Positions 37,281 to 47,865 of a stretch of 64,000 nucleotides of DNA are shown one piece after another. The first letter of the stretch is position 1. Every line of letters starts with the position of its first letter. Origin of the DNA: Polytrichum commune (taxonomy: Eukaryota > Streptophyta > Polytrichopsida > Polytrichales > Polytrichaceae); NCBI GenBank assembly GCA_950295325.1, contig OX485804.1:24428001-24492000 (forward strand), in the 5' to 3' direction. The notes beneath the pieces were generated by a model, which did not search any database, had not been told where the DNA came from, and saw only the letters and a program-made list of their open reading frames with translations. The position numbers and the translations under genes are program-made.

Positions 37281-37859
37281 TAGCCAGTGGCCACTAGCCA
37301 CGTGGCTGCCGCTTGGAAACCCTAGCGGCGCCGGCTACCTCCCCGCGCCCCTCTCTCTCCTCCTCATTTGTCATTTGGAGCAGAGGAGGAGAGGAGCTCT
37401 TAGGTGCGGCGAAGCCCTTGCCAATTTTAGAGCCTCATTGTGAATGTTGTTTTGTTGTGTTGTCAGAACCTTGAGAATAGGAAAGCTTGAGAGTAGGAAA
37501 GGTTGAGAGGTTGAGAGTTATAGAAAGGTTGAGAGGTTTAGAGTTTTAGAAAGCTTGAGAGCTTGAGTTTTAGAAAGATTGAGAGGTGGAGAGTTTTAGA
37601 AAGGTTGAGAGCTTGAGAGTTTTGGAAAGCTTGAGAGCTTGAGAGTTTCAGAAAGCTTGAGTTTTCTGAAGCTTGTGAGTTGTGTACATCAGGGTTTGTG
37701 TAGGATTTGCATATAAGTTGTGAAGGCTTGAGAGTGTGACAAAGTGAAATTGCAATTGAAAGCGAATTCAACGCTTTTGAAAGACAATTTGGTGTGCATT
37801 TGTGAGGGTTTCTGGATTTCTCAGTAGGAGGCAGCAGGTTTTCTGTGCAACAATTCAAT
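37281..37859 (+). promoter_or_regulatory. Presumed 5' leader exon of the ParB-like gene
   Basis: A GTGAGT donor follows at 37860 and a TCTGCAG acceptor ends at 38799, exactly before ATG 38800, so this stretch can be a non-coding first exon joined to the ATG by a 940-bp intron. It contains a minisatellite (37466-37675) of units like GAAAGCTTGAGAGCTTGAG. The transcription start is not identified. Confidence 0.45.
37466..37675. repeat. GAAAGCTTGAGAG minisatellite
   Basis: Degenerate 20-30-bp units (AGAAAGGTTGAGAGCTTGAG and variants) are repeated about eight times. Confidence 0.85.
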
Positions 37860-38201
37860 GTGAGTACAGGTTTCCTTTACAAATCACTCCTTCACAATCT
37901 GAAATTGTTGTTTGATGAATTCCTTGTGATTTGTTTTCTGCATTATGAGGTATGGCATGTTTTGTATGAAATAACACTTTCCTCTTCATTCTGAATTATC
38001 AATCACTGACTCGCAATTTTGTTCTGATTCCATTTTTCACTTGTGTTTCATCAATCTGATCACGAGTTGCAGGTTCATGAACAATGCACGATCGCAACAT
38101 TCATACCAACATATATACGCATATATACATATACGTATCCGTATATGTACGGATATATGTATATAAATAAATATACCATTTCCTAATCCCAGATGACCAC
38201 A

Positions 38202-38769
38202 TTTACGAACGTTCGTTCGTAAATGTGGCGTGAATATATGCCTTACCCCACAAACATATACGAACGTGCGTTCGTAAATACGCACCTCACCCTCCATTTT
38301 TACGAACGCACGTTCGTATATTCGTCTATACCCTGTACATCAGACAAATCCTCAAATCAAATTACACATACAAAAATACGAATGAACGTTCGTAATCACA
38401 AACTATAACAATATACCAAACCCTTCATGGTAATTGTTTGCTTTCCCTAGTAGCATAATTTACGAACGCACGTTCGTGAATAAGAACTAAAGTATTAATT
38501 CACCTATTTAGAAGATGCTCATGGAAATTAGAACAATCCTCGTGGAATTTAGATAACCCTGGACAACGCGTAGACTTGTTTAGAAACAATACGAACGCAC
38601 GTTCGTAAACTTGAGCCAAATACACCTTAGCAACCACATTCTTTACAAACGATCGTTCGTAAATGAAATCAGCGAAGACATAATTAAAATTCCTCACGGG
38701 TACCCATAGCCAGCGTTCATTGATTAGTATATATGATTTGCTTGTCAATTACGAACGCTCGTTCGTAAA
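38202..38769. promoter_or_regulatory. Palindrome cluster B (leader intron of ParB-like gene)
   Basis: Eight copies of the 22-bp site start at 38202, 38257, 38299, 38375, 38459, 38588, 38642 and 38748. They end 30 bp before ATG 38800. The first is extended to a 32-bp palindrome (38197-38228) by CCACA/TGTGG flanks. The cluster lies in the putative intron 37860-38799. Confidence 0.92.
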
Positions 38770-40097
38770 CACAATACTAAATGTTTATGTGCTCTGCAGA
38801 TGGCTAGACCGAGCAGGAGCGCCATTGAGATGTTCGCAGTGCAGATAGATCAGCTACCAGAGTCAGTGTCCGACCCCAACGGAAACGATAATTATGTCCC
38901 CAAGGAGGACTTCATTGGGGAATGGACGGCACTGCCAGAGAAGACATCAGACGGTCTTTTCTGTCTTCGCTTCACCTACGAGCTGGAAACGACGCCGGAC
39001 CAGCCAGAGCAATGGGTGCAGATGAAGACTTGGGAAGTAGAATCGATTGAGGCACAAGGAGATTATGTGATTTTAGACATGAAAAATAAGAAGGATCACA
39101 TTAACCTCCTGTTAGAGTACAGGAGACATAGTTTCTCCTACACATACGCAGAAAATAACGTAGTGGTTGATGCCAAACACTTCCTCAAGGACCTCTTCAC
39201 GAAGTACGCCCTGAGCTCGTACTGGACAGCAAGGAAGTTGGCCGCGCTTTCCTTGAATATCTCCAAGTACAATAGCGCGGTCGCCGAAGCCAACAAGAAA
39301 AAGAAGAGCCCACGAAAACCATCCGCATCCGGGGCAGGAGGATCGAGAAGTGCACCCAGGCCGGTGCCTTCCGCGAGCAGGGTGACGGAGGGTCCCAGCC
39401 GACATTCCACACCATCGAAGAGGTCCCGGGACGAAATGGAGAGGTCTGGGGTAACAGAGGGCGCTGAGGTGAGCTCTCCTCCCCTGATGCCAACCCCTTT
39501 AAAGAAGGGTGAGAATCCAGATGCAGTAAAGGCAACAAAGATCCTACGAGACTTCAATAATTACTCGAAGGATTGCTGGCCCATGGGGCGCCACTTCACG
39601 TTCAACGTGGACTGCTTCAAGTGCGAAAAGTCCCCCAACAAGTGGGTGGTAAGACCTCGCGAGAGCGGTGGGGTGAAGTGGCAGATCAACAACCTCATGA
39701 ACAACGTCAAGTGGGATAGGCAGACCGTCTGCGTCATGCCCAAGGGGCTGACATCCCGACCGACAGAGATGGATTGGCCGCGAATCCAGAATGGAGAATT
39801 CTGGATTATAGATGGTCAGCATAGCTTGGAGGCGTCGCAACAAATCCTCAAGGACGACAACTTCCAGCACGAGCTGAAGGCTGACCTGCGGTACTGGAAG
39901 GCGTTCTTGGTCTGGTCGGACGATTGGGACAAGCTGCGCAAGATTTCAACCTTCCTGAACTCGGGGAACAAAATCAAGGCGTTCGAGGCTTTGTGGGCGG
40001 CTAACATAGTGGCTGCGAGAGACGTCTGGGTGGCACACGGATGCCCACCAAAGGAGAGGGAGAACGCCAAGAACCAGTCTCTTCAATGGAAGGTGAG

Positions 40098-40177
40098 TTT
40101 ACGAACGTTCGTTCGTAAAGTGTTGGATTCACGAAAACATCAATTACTGTCTCAATTTACGAACGTGCGTTCGTATT
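40098..40177. promoter_or_regulatory. Palindrome pair C (intron 1)
   Basis: Two copies of the 22-bp site start at 40098 and 40156, inside the 116-bp intron 40093-40208 of the ParB-like gene. The first begins five bases after the splice junction. Confidence 0.92.
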
Positions 40178-41553
40178 ATGTGCAACACTGACATCTTGTT
40201 TTGTGCAGGCATTTTGCGACGCGATGGTAGACAAGTTCTCTTCCATCGATATGAAGTCCACCACCACCAAGCCTGTGCTCGAGCTGAAGGGTGAGCTCAG
40301 ACTGATCTGCTGCAACAGGGACACATGGGACTTGTGGACGCAGTTTTTTGATGCACACAGCTCGGGCGATTTGGTCAATCCCGACACGGAGGAGAAGTAC
40401 AGCACGGAAAAAACCGGTGAAGCGCCCCCACTACTGAGGGAGTTCTTTAGACACCTCCAGGGATTGACGGAGTCAGAGCTGAAGAGGTGTGCGATTCATG
40501 TTCTTGGGAACACCGTGGGAAGAAACCTTCCCTATCCCAAGATCTTTTCGAAGAGGCCAAAGCACAAGCCCGGGACGTACTCTATCAAGGAGTGGTGTGA
40601 CCACCGAAAGCTGAAGACTGCTGCCATGAGAGAGTTGAGCATACTCGTACCAGAGTACAAAATCTTTGAAGTCGACGGCGACATCAACTGGCCGTAATGG
40701 CAATTGTTAAAGGTCGACTACAACATCAACGGAGCCTCCATGCGCAGTCTGGTCAAGGAGCACGCCTCGATTTTGAAGTTGAAGGGGAACAAAAGGACTA
40801 AGAAAACCGACACGGATCCCCATGAGGTAATGCTATACATAAAATTTTTGGAGAGGAAGAGGAACGCCACATTCGAAGGAGTGGCAAGGTTTTGCGTGAT
40901 GACCTCCGGCATGGAGAGGGTCACATTTTCCAAGTGGGACGGCACCATCAGCAGGGCCGAGGTGAGGGAGGATCGACGGGGTTGCCCATTTGCCCTGATC
41001 GATTTCAGGTGGATCCCGGGTGTGTCAAGGCTGGGGGGGAAGGACATTCCCTTCTACAACCCCTTCATGGCCAAGTTCATGGAGTTCAAATCGCCGGCCA
41101 TGAGGGAGCCACACGTTTGGCTGTGGAAGTCGAACAAGAGAAGCTGTCGGTCGTCACAGAGCTGTACGAGCAGAAGATCAAATTCGAGTACAACATCTTC
41201 CACAGCACGTACGTGCCAGCGAAGACGGAGGGGATCGTGGCCATCAACGAGGCCAGGGGCAACAAGCAGGTGGGAGCGGTCAGCTTGATTTTCTTGACGT
41301 ACAATGAGCTTAAGGATGGGCGACCGCCTATCAAGGCAAACAACACGTTCAAGAAAAATCTACAGCATCCCGCATCCCCCTCCCAAGGATCTGCTGCAAG
41401 AGACCCTCTACACCGTCTTCCCCGCCATGGAACTCAGGATGGAGTTCTACGTCTCTGTATTGCAGAATCTGGTTATAAGTGGAGAGACGGTATACAACGT
41501 ATGTGGAGGCTCCAAATTCATGTATGCAGCCATGGTAAGTTGTCCAGACTCCA

Positions 41554-41729
41554 TTTACGAACGCTCGTTTGTAAAGTTAACCAACTTCTCAATGTATTGT
41601 TTCACAGTCGCTGCACGTGACGCATTCATGTTTACGAACGCTCGTTTGTAAACATAACCCCCTTCGTAATGTAATGCTTGAACATCGTTGCTCGCTACGC
41701 TTTGATGTTTACGAACGTGCGTTCGTATT
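41554..41729. promoter_or_regulatory. Palindrome triplet D (intron), 77-bp spacing
   Basis: Three sites start at 41554, 41631 and 41708, each exactly 77 bp after the last, within the intron about 41536-41757. The first two have a CGTTTGTAAA right arm. Confidence 0.92.
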
Positions 41730-42743
41730 TTCTGACCTTATTGCTCTCTTCTCACAGATGATGGGTCTCGTAGTCAACACATTCGTTGACGCTATCGGCG
41801 AAGAAGACTTCAAGATCCACCGTGCGAAGGCGTCGACGATGGACCTCAAGGACATCTTTGTCCCCAGGATGGACTTCAGTATGCCCGCCGACGAGGGCAT
41901 ACCATTCCACGATTCAGAGGACGACGAGCCCGCCCCCTCCGCCAACGTGGACGCCATTCTGCAGTCCTTCGACGTACCCCCACTTCGGATCTTGCCGCCA
42001 ACGACGGATCTTCCCGACCCTCAAGGGACGCCGGGTGGTTATACCGGGTCGTCCGCGGGGACAACCCTGGACGTCCTCCCCGCGAGAACATCTCTTGCGG
42101 AGCCTTTCGGAACGCCAGGCGGATGCTCGACGTCACAGTCTCCAAGGCCCGCCGTGGTTCCGAAGATGGAAACCCTGGACATCCTCGACCAACGCTCGTG
42201 GCCATCTTTGGACCTCTTCCGCAACACGAGGAGGAGGATGAAGAAGACTCCCTATGTGGAGTTGCCGCTGGGAGCAATTATCGAGGTCTCGGACGAGGAC
42301 GAGGGGGACATGGACATCATGGCCGAGCTTGGCGTGGACTACGACAAGAACAAGCGGGTGAAGGAGGAGGCACTCACCGTCGCTGAGCTCAACGCCAAGC
42401 TAGAGGTGAAGATGAAGGAGGAGATGGCTGCAGCATAGGAGGAGAGCGCCAAGCATCTGGCCAGGCTGCAAGAGCAGCTGAGGGATTCAGCGGCCAAAAC
42501 CGACGCCATCTTCGAGATGCTCAGAAACATGCAGAGCTTCTCTGCGCCGGTCCAGCAACCTTACCCCTTCCCCCCTGGAGGATACCCCTCACAGCCCCCA
42601 CCTCCAGTCATGTACCAAGGAGGGCGTTCCCACCAAACAGCGCCACACCCAACGCCGGTGGGAAGTCCATTGCCCCCGGAAGTGACGGCGGCCGCCTCAA
42701 CCTCCCACGATGCAATCACGGCGGCGCTAAGGGAGGACGAAGA

Positions 42744-43217
42744 TTTACGAACGCGCGTTCGTGAATCTTCAGGTCCGGCAGTCCTCACCCCTCCCCCTTC
42801 AAGGGTAGGACTGCGCACAGACACCGACACGGCCTCTTTCACCGTCGTCCCAAGGGTTCTAGATAGGCGGGGCGATGACACTGCGCAACACACTGACATG
42901 GTCATTGTGGAGGAAACGCAGGGGAGCCCCAATGACTCGGCAGGTCCGCATGGGATGGTCGTGGAGAGCCCTGACCAGGAACGACATCCATCTGCGCACA
43001 TGGAGGATGTCCGCATGGAGAGACTTGACCTGAGCGGGGACGACGACGACGACGTGGAGCTCATCCAACAAACCCAGTTGTCTCAGGAGGAGCGTCCAGC
43101 GGAGGTCATGGAAGCAGAGGTTGCTGCCCCAATGGATATTACGAACGCGCGTTCGTTAATCAAAGAGGTAACTCATCTCTGAGAATGCCAAATGTTTTAC
43201 GAACGCGCGTTCGTAAC
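42744..43217. promoter_or_regulatory. Palindrome group E (exon and exon end)
   Basis: Sites start at 42744, 43138 and 43196. The first is part of a 32-bp palindrome (42739-42770, GAAGAT/ATCTTC flanks) and the first two lie in open frame (reading LRTRVR and ITNARSL). The third lies after the GTAACT donor. Confidence 0.9.
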
Positions 43218-43507
43218 ATCACTAACCCCCGCGTTGTGTTCTTGGCGCTTCAACTCCATCGACATCACGTTGCCCACGCGAGCATTTTTCTACATGATCG
43301 CTTGGGCCGACCAATTTTGTAGGACACTGCATTTTTTCCTTAGGAAATTGTGATAGATTATCACGCGAGACAAATGTACATATTCACCGAATTAATATAT
43401 GAGCAGACGATCTCTGCTCGCATCCCCTCAACTTATTGCATATTATTCTCGCGTCTTGTGTTGTCTGTGTTGTTGCGCGTCCTTGCATTCTTTGCATACA
43501 CACCTCA

Positions 43508-43660
43508 CTCACGAACGCTTGTTCGTAAAACTGTGCGACCCCGTCTCGACCTCCTTCGCGAACGAGCGTTCGTATATGTACGCATCCGCGCTCACGAACG
43601 AGCGTTCGTAAATGATGCGCACCGCCCCGCAGCCTTCATTGATGAACGGTCGTTCGCAAT
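43508..43660. promoter_or_regulatory. Palindrome group F (before the FCP1 exon)
   Basis: Four sites start at 43508, 43555, 43591 and 43639, inside the putative intron 43165-43792. Their outer arms are more diverged (for example TTCGCGAACG, TTGATGAACG), while the GAACG/CGTTCG core is kept. Confidence 0.85.
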
Positions 43661-43792
43661 TGTGCCCTTGTGAACATTTTCCTTGCACCCTCCTCACTTC
43701 CTCCTCTTTTCCCATAATGCATCGTCTTTATTTTCAACGCAACAATTTCTTTATTGGATCATAGAATTAAACTAGTCGCGTTGTTCATCACA

Positions 43793-44561
43793 GGACCCCC
43801 CAGAGATAGGTCGCAACCCCTCCACCAGTGGACCTCGAACCCGGAACAAACCGTTCCTCGTTTTTGACCTCAACGGGGTGTTGTGTCACACCCAACACAT
43901 CCCAAGGGTCCCCACGCGTCCCTTCCGTCACCCCGACGAAAGGGACTACGACGGCGAGCTCGACACCCTCATTAACCGCAAGGCTGTCCGCGCCCGTCCC
44001 GGCCTGCGGGACTTCCTTCGCAAGGTGGTCGAGTTCGCCCACGTCGTTGTGTGGAGCTCCATGGTCATGGAGAACACGGAGCCCATCGTCCACTTCTTGT
44101 TCCGTGATCTCCCGAGCCCTTGCCTCGTCCTCGGCCAAGAGGACTGCGACGAGCTGCTCGACGAGAAAGGCCGACCGGTGCCCAAGTTTGGCGGTCGAGG
44201 TGGAGGACAACAGTTCCTCAAGGTCCTCCGTTCAAGACTCTGGCAAGGCGTCCCCCGTCTGCAGGGGACGCCCCATGGGTGGTGGCCGACTCCTGAGAAC
44301 ACCCTCCTCATCGACGACAACCCCACCAAGAGCGTCTTGAACCCCCCGGGCAACGCCATCTTCCCGGACACTTGGACCGGCGATAGGCAAGACACATTTT
44401 TGGTCGATAGGCTAGCCCCCTACCTTAGAAGGCTCGTGCTCCACGCCGGTAGCATCCCATTTTTTGTTAGGTCCAACCCCTTCGGCAATGCGGCGCTAAG
44501 TCCCCGCGATAATGTATATAAGAGCATCATGAGGCTCGCCAAACTCAATAAATTGATTTGA
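43793..44561 (+). CDS. FCP1/NIF-like phosphatase-domain exon(s)
   Basis: This exon begins after TTCATCACAG and reads DPPEIGRNPSTSG, then KPFLVFDLNGVLCHTQ (about codons 19-34), VVVWSSMVMENTEPIVHFL, LVLGQEDCDELL, NTLLIDDNPTKSVL and TFLVDRLAPYLRRLV, ending KLNKLI at 44561. These are the HAD-type FCP1/SCP blocks: the nucleophile Asp of DxDxT is present but the second Asp is Asn (DLNGV), so activity may be altered. Active relatives dephosphorylate proteins such as the RNA polymerase II C-terminal tail. Its phase (0) matches the end of the ParB-like exon at 43164, so the two may be one gene. Alternatively it has its own start upstream. A GTATAT donor at 44514 could instead splice to 44674, replacing the last 16 codons. 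A near-identical truncated copy is at 11764. Confidence 0.8.
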
Positions 44562-44673
44562 AATTCCTCCATGTCTTTGCTTGTTATCATGTGGTTCACA
44601 TATCTAATGCTTGCTCTGTTTTTGGATGTCTGTTTTTGTTTTTTGTTGTTATTGTTGTTGTTCTTGCCCATAG

Positions 44674-47600
44674 TCTGCCCCCATATGCGATGCCCCTGTA
44701 GTCGATGGCCCTTCCCGTCCCCTCTCGCCCCCGGCATCCCCTTCCCGCGACGTCACGGACTTCCAAATGCCATCCCTCTACCACTTCTCGGCGGTCGACG
44801 CGGCATCGGCCGTGGATTACTCCCGCGACGTGGGCATCGACGACGGCGTCGTCAACAGCCCGCCCCCAGCACTTGTCACCCGCGCGTACGCCCCGTCGCC
44901 CTCCCCCCTCTCCAAGGAGAAACGGACGCTCGTTCGTTTGGGGCACCTCTCGCCCTCTAAGGACGACGCCGTCGCTCGTCGCGGGCCGAGCCGGCGTCTC
45001 CGCATGGAAGGCCCCCGTTGCCACACCTCCCCCGCCGACTCCGTTCCTCCCCCCGCAACGTCCTCCGCTATCGTGGGCCCTCCACGCCTCGACTCCCCCC
45101 CGCCATCCAACAGTGCAATATTTCCATCGGCTCCGGATGCTCCCGTCGACACCCCCCTTGTTCCCACCGTTCCCCGCATGGACGTCCCCAAAGCCAAGGT
45201 GCCCTCCTGTAATGACAATTTCTGAATTTTTTTTGAGCAAAACAATGTGTAAGTGAGAAACATGTTGTTTTAAGGCTTCAAAAGTAGAGAGAAGTATGTG
45301 TGAACAGGGCTATGGTCTGGCAGTTTAGAAAAGTAACCGCCAGCAGCTCCTGACCTGCTTCGAAGAAGCTTCAGAAGGATACACAGTCTATTGTCTGGTA
45401 GAAGAAGGCAAGTTTTTTTTGGGTGAATATAGACTTTGATAGTAGTGCAGTGAGATTCAGGCTGGGAGAGCCGACAGGATGATAGAGAATTCTCTGTGCT
45501 AGGTTGATTTGTAGTGATACAGATTAATTCCCTACCAGAAATTGTTTTGATTATACTGTGAGGTGAATTTATCCTATTCCAGGGGGCTTGTACTGGAGCA
45601 GGCTTGGAACTTTTGAGAAACTGTGTTTATTTCTGGATTACCAATGTTATGTGGGGCAATCATAAATATAGTTTACTGTTATGTGTAATTGCAATTCTGT
45701 TTCCAAATTATTGTATTGTGACTATGAGTGTTTATATGTATATGTTTTAGATCATAAGCGTTGCATGAGGCAGAGTCCTTGGTAGGGAGAGTTGAAGTAA
45801 TCCAGCCCGGGTGAAATGCATATATTTGAACTTGATCGTAATATCTCTAATGAAGTTGAACTGGTGATAATTGTTGTGTGATTGGATTGGCTGGTTACTA
45901 CATAACTTGATATTTTCCAGTGAGTGGTTTATATAGATTAAAGGCTATGGACTCAACTGGATTTGTTTCATACTTATCAGATATATGCTGAGGTGGGCTG
46001 AAATATCGAGCAATTATGGTCTGAGTCTATGCATGAAGTCTGTGAGGATTTTACCATAGGTTATTTTCTAATTCTATTATGAAGAGCAATCGTTAATCGG
46101 GTGAAGGTTTTTATTGGCAATTGTCTGGGTGTATCAAGGAGGAAAGAAACTGCTCGGATTTACATCATAGCTAGATGGCTTCATTCTTGGGAGTCCATAG
46201 ACTGGAAATATTGAGGGGTGAATTACCTACTTGGTTGACCTACTCGAGAACCTAGAGGTATCGGAAAGTAGAAATTTGGAGTTACTTTGGTGTGTTGTAG
46301 GTAATCACAGACAATTGACTGCCCTGATACAGTAAATTCTTGTACTGGGGGAATGTTTTCGGATGAGTCATTCTCTCAACCCATTAAGCCTCAGTGAGTA
46401 ATGTGCTAATTTTATATTAATCTAATACGATGCCAATAAAAGGAATGCGCCTCGTATTATTTAGTTCAATCTTTTGAGAGTACAGTTAGGGGACAAAATA
46501 GTGAAATATGTAGTTGCAGATAGTTATAGGATTGAACCAATGACAAAGGCTATTGTCCTTGCTCTGTAAATGGAGAAACTGTTCTCTACTAGCCTTTCAG
46601 AAAGGATGGAACGTGAAAGAAAAGAGGCTATGGTCTGTGGATGATTACATAATCGGACGTAGGAGATTCCTAATCATGATTCGTACGACACAGGTATGTT
46701 TTGATGGCTAATTGTGTCATTAATTGAATTCAGAGATCTTCGTGAAATCATTACTTTATTAATTGAATGTTTTAACTTCATTTTGGGGAAGATAATATAA
46801 TAATGAATTGATTACCTTAACGAGCATGTGGTCTTGGTCTATTGTTTCGAGGAAATACGCTATGGTTATGTTGGCCAAGACCCGGTAAAGCCTATGGTCG
46901 GACAGTATAACCTAAAATGAAATGATTAATTAAGGAGTTTCGACAATCCCGCAGGGATGACTGCACCGCCCATTTCAAGTTCAATTAAAAGGGATTAATT
47001 AAATGCCAGCTTATGGACAATATCAAAGTGCCCTTGACTTTGATAAGCCAAACTAAATGGGTTACCTTTTGCAAATGACTATAGTCGATGGCGAGCCCTA
47101 TGTTTTTGCACCGCACTTGGTCCAATTAAAATGAACTCACTGCCAGACAATTGCCTGGGAAATTAGAGTGAGAAGAGAGACTGTCACTTTTGCATGCACT
47201 GTGATGGAGTGATCTTTTAGATGTTTTTATCCCCTGCCCGTAAACTAATTGACACACCTAAATGGAAATGAAGTGTTATAGCCTTGTGTTTTACCTAACA
47301 AACCTTGTCTAAGACACCTAGATGATATAAGAATCACCTTTTAAGTCTTCCCTGATTGTTTCCCTGGTTTTGTTTGTAACCAAAAAGCTAACTACACCTC
47401 CTCAACCCTAAACCCCTTTCGCGCTTTTGCTTCCCTTGTCTTTCGTTTGCGTGCCGTTCTCTTTACGAGCGCCCATCCCAAACCGCCCTCATTATTTTCC
47501 CCACTCCATTCCTATTCTTATCTTCCTATGACGTTGTTTCGCAGGTGGCTACCCGCTCGCTTGGTGCCCGGCCCTCCTCCACGTCCTCCTTGGATAGGCA

Positions 47601-47865
47601 CGCCCTCAAGGCCGCATCTTCCGAGTCTGATCGTTGTCTGGCCCTCCGGAGAAGCGCAAGACGTTCCCTTTCGCAAACGCCCTCGTATTCTACTTATAAT
47701 ACCACCTCGTACAATTCGGGAGCGCGTCCTGAAACATGCAAGAACAACACATATTCCTGTCCAGGCAACACACAAGGATACAGTCGTGGGCCTGAGATTT
47801 TTAGAGCCATGAAGGCCGCCAAAAACAAGGACTTAGCCGCAAAAAAAAATAGTGGATCGGACTAG
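44674..47865 (+). CDS. Proline-rich, basic tail exons following the FCP1 domain
   Basis: Exon 44674-45198 follows a T-rich tract and acceptor (TTGCCCATAG). It reads SAPICDAPVVDGPSRPLSPP, VDYSRDVGIDDGVVNSPPP, LSKEKRTLVRLGHLSPSKDD, and ends PKAK with donor GTGCCC. The final exon 47545-47865 follows TTTCGCAG and reads VATRSLGARPSSTSSLD, CLALRRSARRSLSQTPS, and ends AAKKNSGSD. All junctions are phase 0, matching the paralogue at 12196-13188. The product is low-complexity (Pro, Ser, Asp/Arg), with no domain recognised. It may be the C-terminal part of the FCP1-like protein or a separate gene. The intron 45199-47544 carries a 2.19-kb solo LTR. Confidence 0.55.
44920..44939. promoter_or_regulatory. 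Degenerate copy of the 22-bp palindrome
   Basis: AAACGGACG, CT, CGTTCGTTT; the same site as at 12449 in the truncated copy. One arm mismatch and short arms, so it may be coincidental. Confidence 0.3.
45208..47396. mobile_element. Solo LTR, 2189 bp, in an intron
   Basis: Starts TGTAATGACA and ends CTAACTACA (TG...CA, with TGTA/TACA inverted ends). It is flanked by the 5-bp direct repeat CCTCC (45203-45207 and 47397-47401). The paralogous intron at 12732-12736 has a single CCTCC and no insert, giving the pre-insertion site. No internal retrotransposon coding region is seen, so it is best explained as one LTR left by recombination. It lies inside an intron (donor 45199, acceptor 47544), so it need not break the protein. 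Confidence 0.85.

Larger units (their letters stand above)
38800..43164 (+). pseudogene. ParB-like domain protein (multi-exon, several breaks)
   Basis: Exon 1 (38800-40092, 431 codons) begins MARPSRSAIEMFAVQIDQL. A basic Ser/Pro linker (about residues 160-235, with KKKKSPRK) precedes WPMGRHFTFNVDCFKCE and, at about 332-350, EFWIIDGQHSLEASQQI. This resembles the ParB/Srx-fold signature (IVDGxHRLEA), with Ser replacing the usual Arg. Such domains bind nucleotide, and in bacterial ParB act with palindromic DNA sites. Exon 2 starts at 40209 (intron 40093-40208, GTGAGT...GTGCAG). The frame crosses TAA 40695-40697, a shift near 41100 and another at an A-run near 41350. A third intron (about 41536-41757) precedes the exon from 41758, with coiled-coil-like KEEALTVAELNAKLEV crossing TAG 42436-42438. 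It then runs through a proline-rich part to SLIKE at 43164, followed by GTAACT. The ParB assignment rests on a short motif and could be wrong. Confidence 0.6.

Noticed and set aside
37538-37858. Minus-strand leucine/serine-rich open frame
   Set aside because: Produced by the minisatellite at 37466-37675.
33807-43660. CRISPR array
   Set aside because: Sites are palindromic with unequal spacing, lie partly in eukaryotic introns, and have no leader or cas genes.
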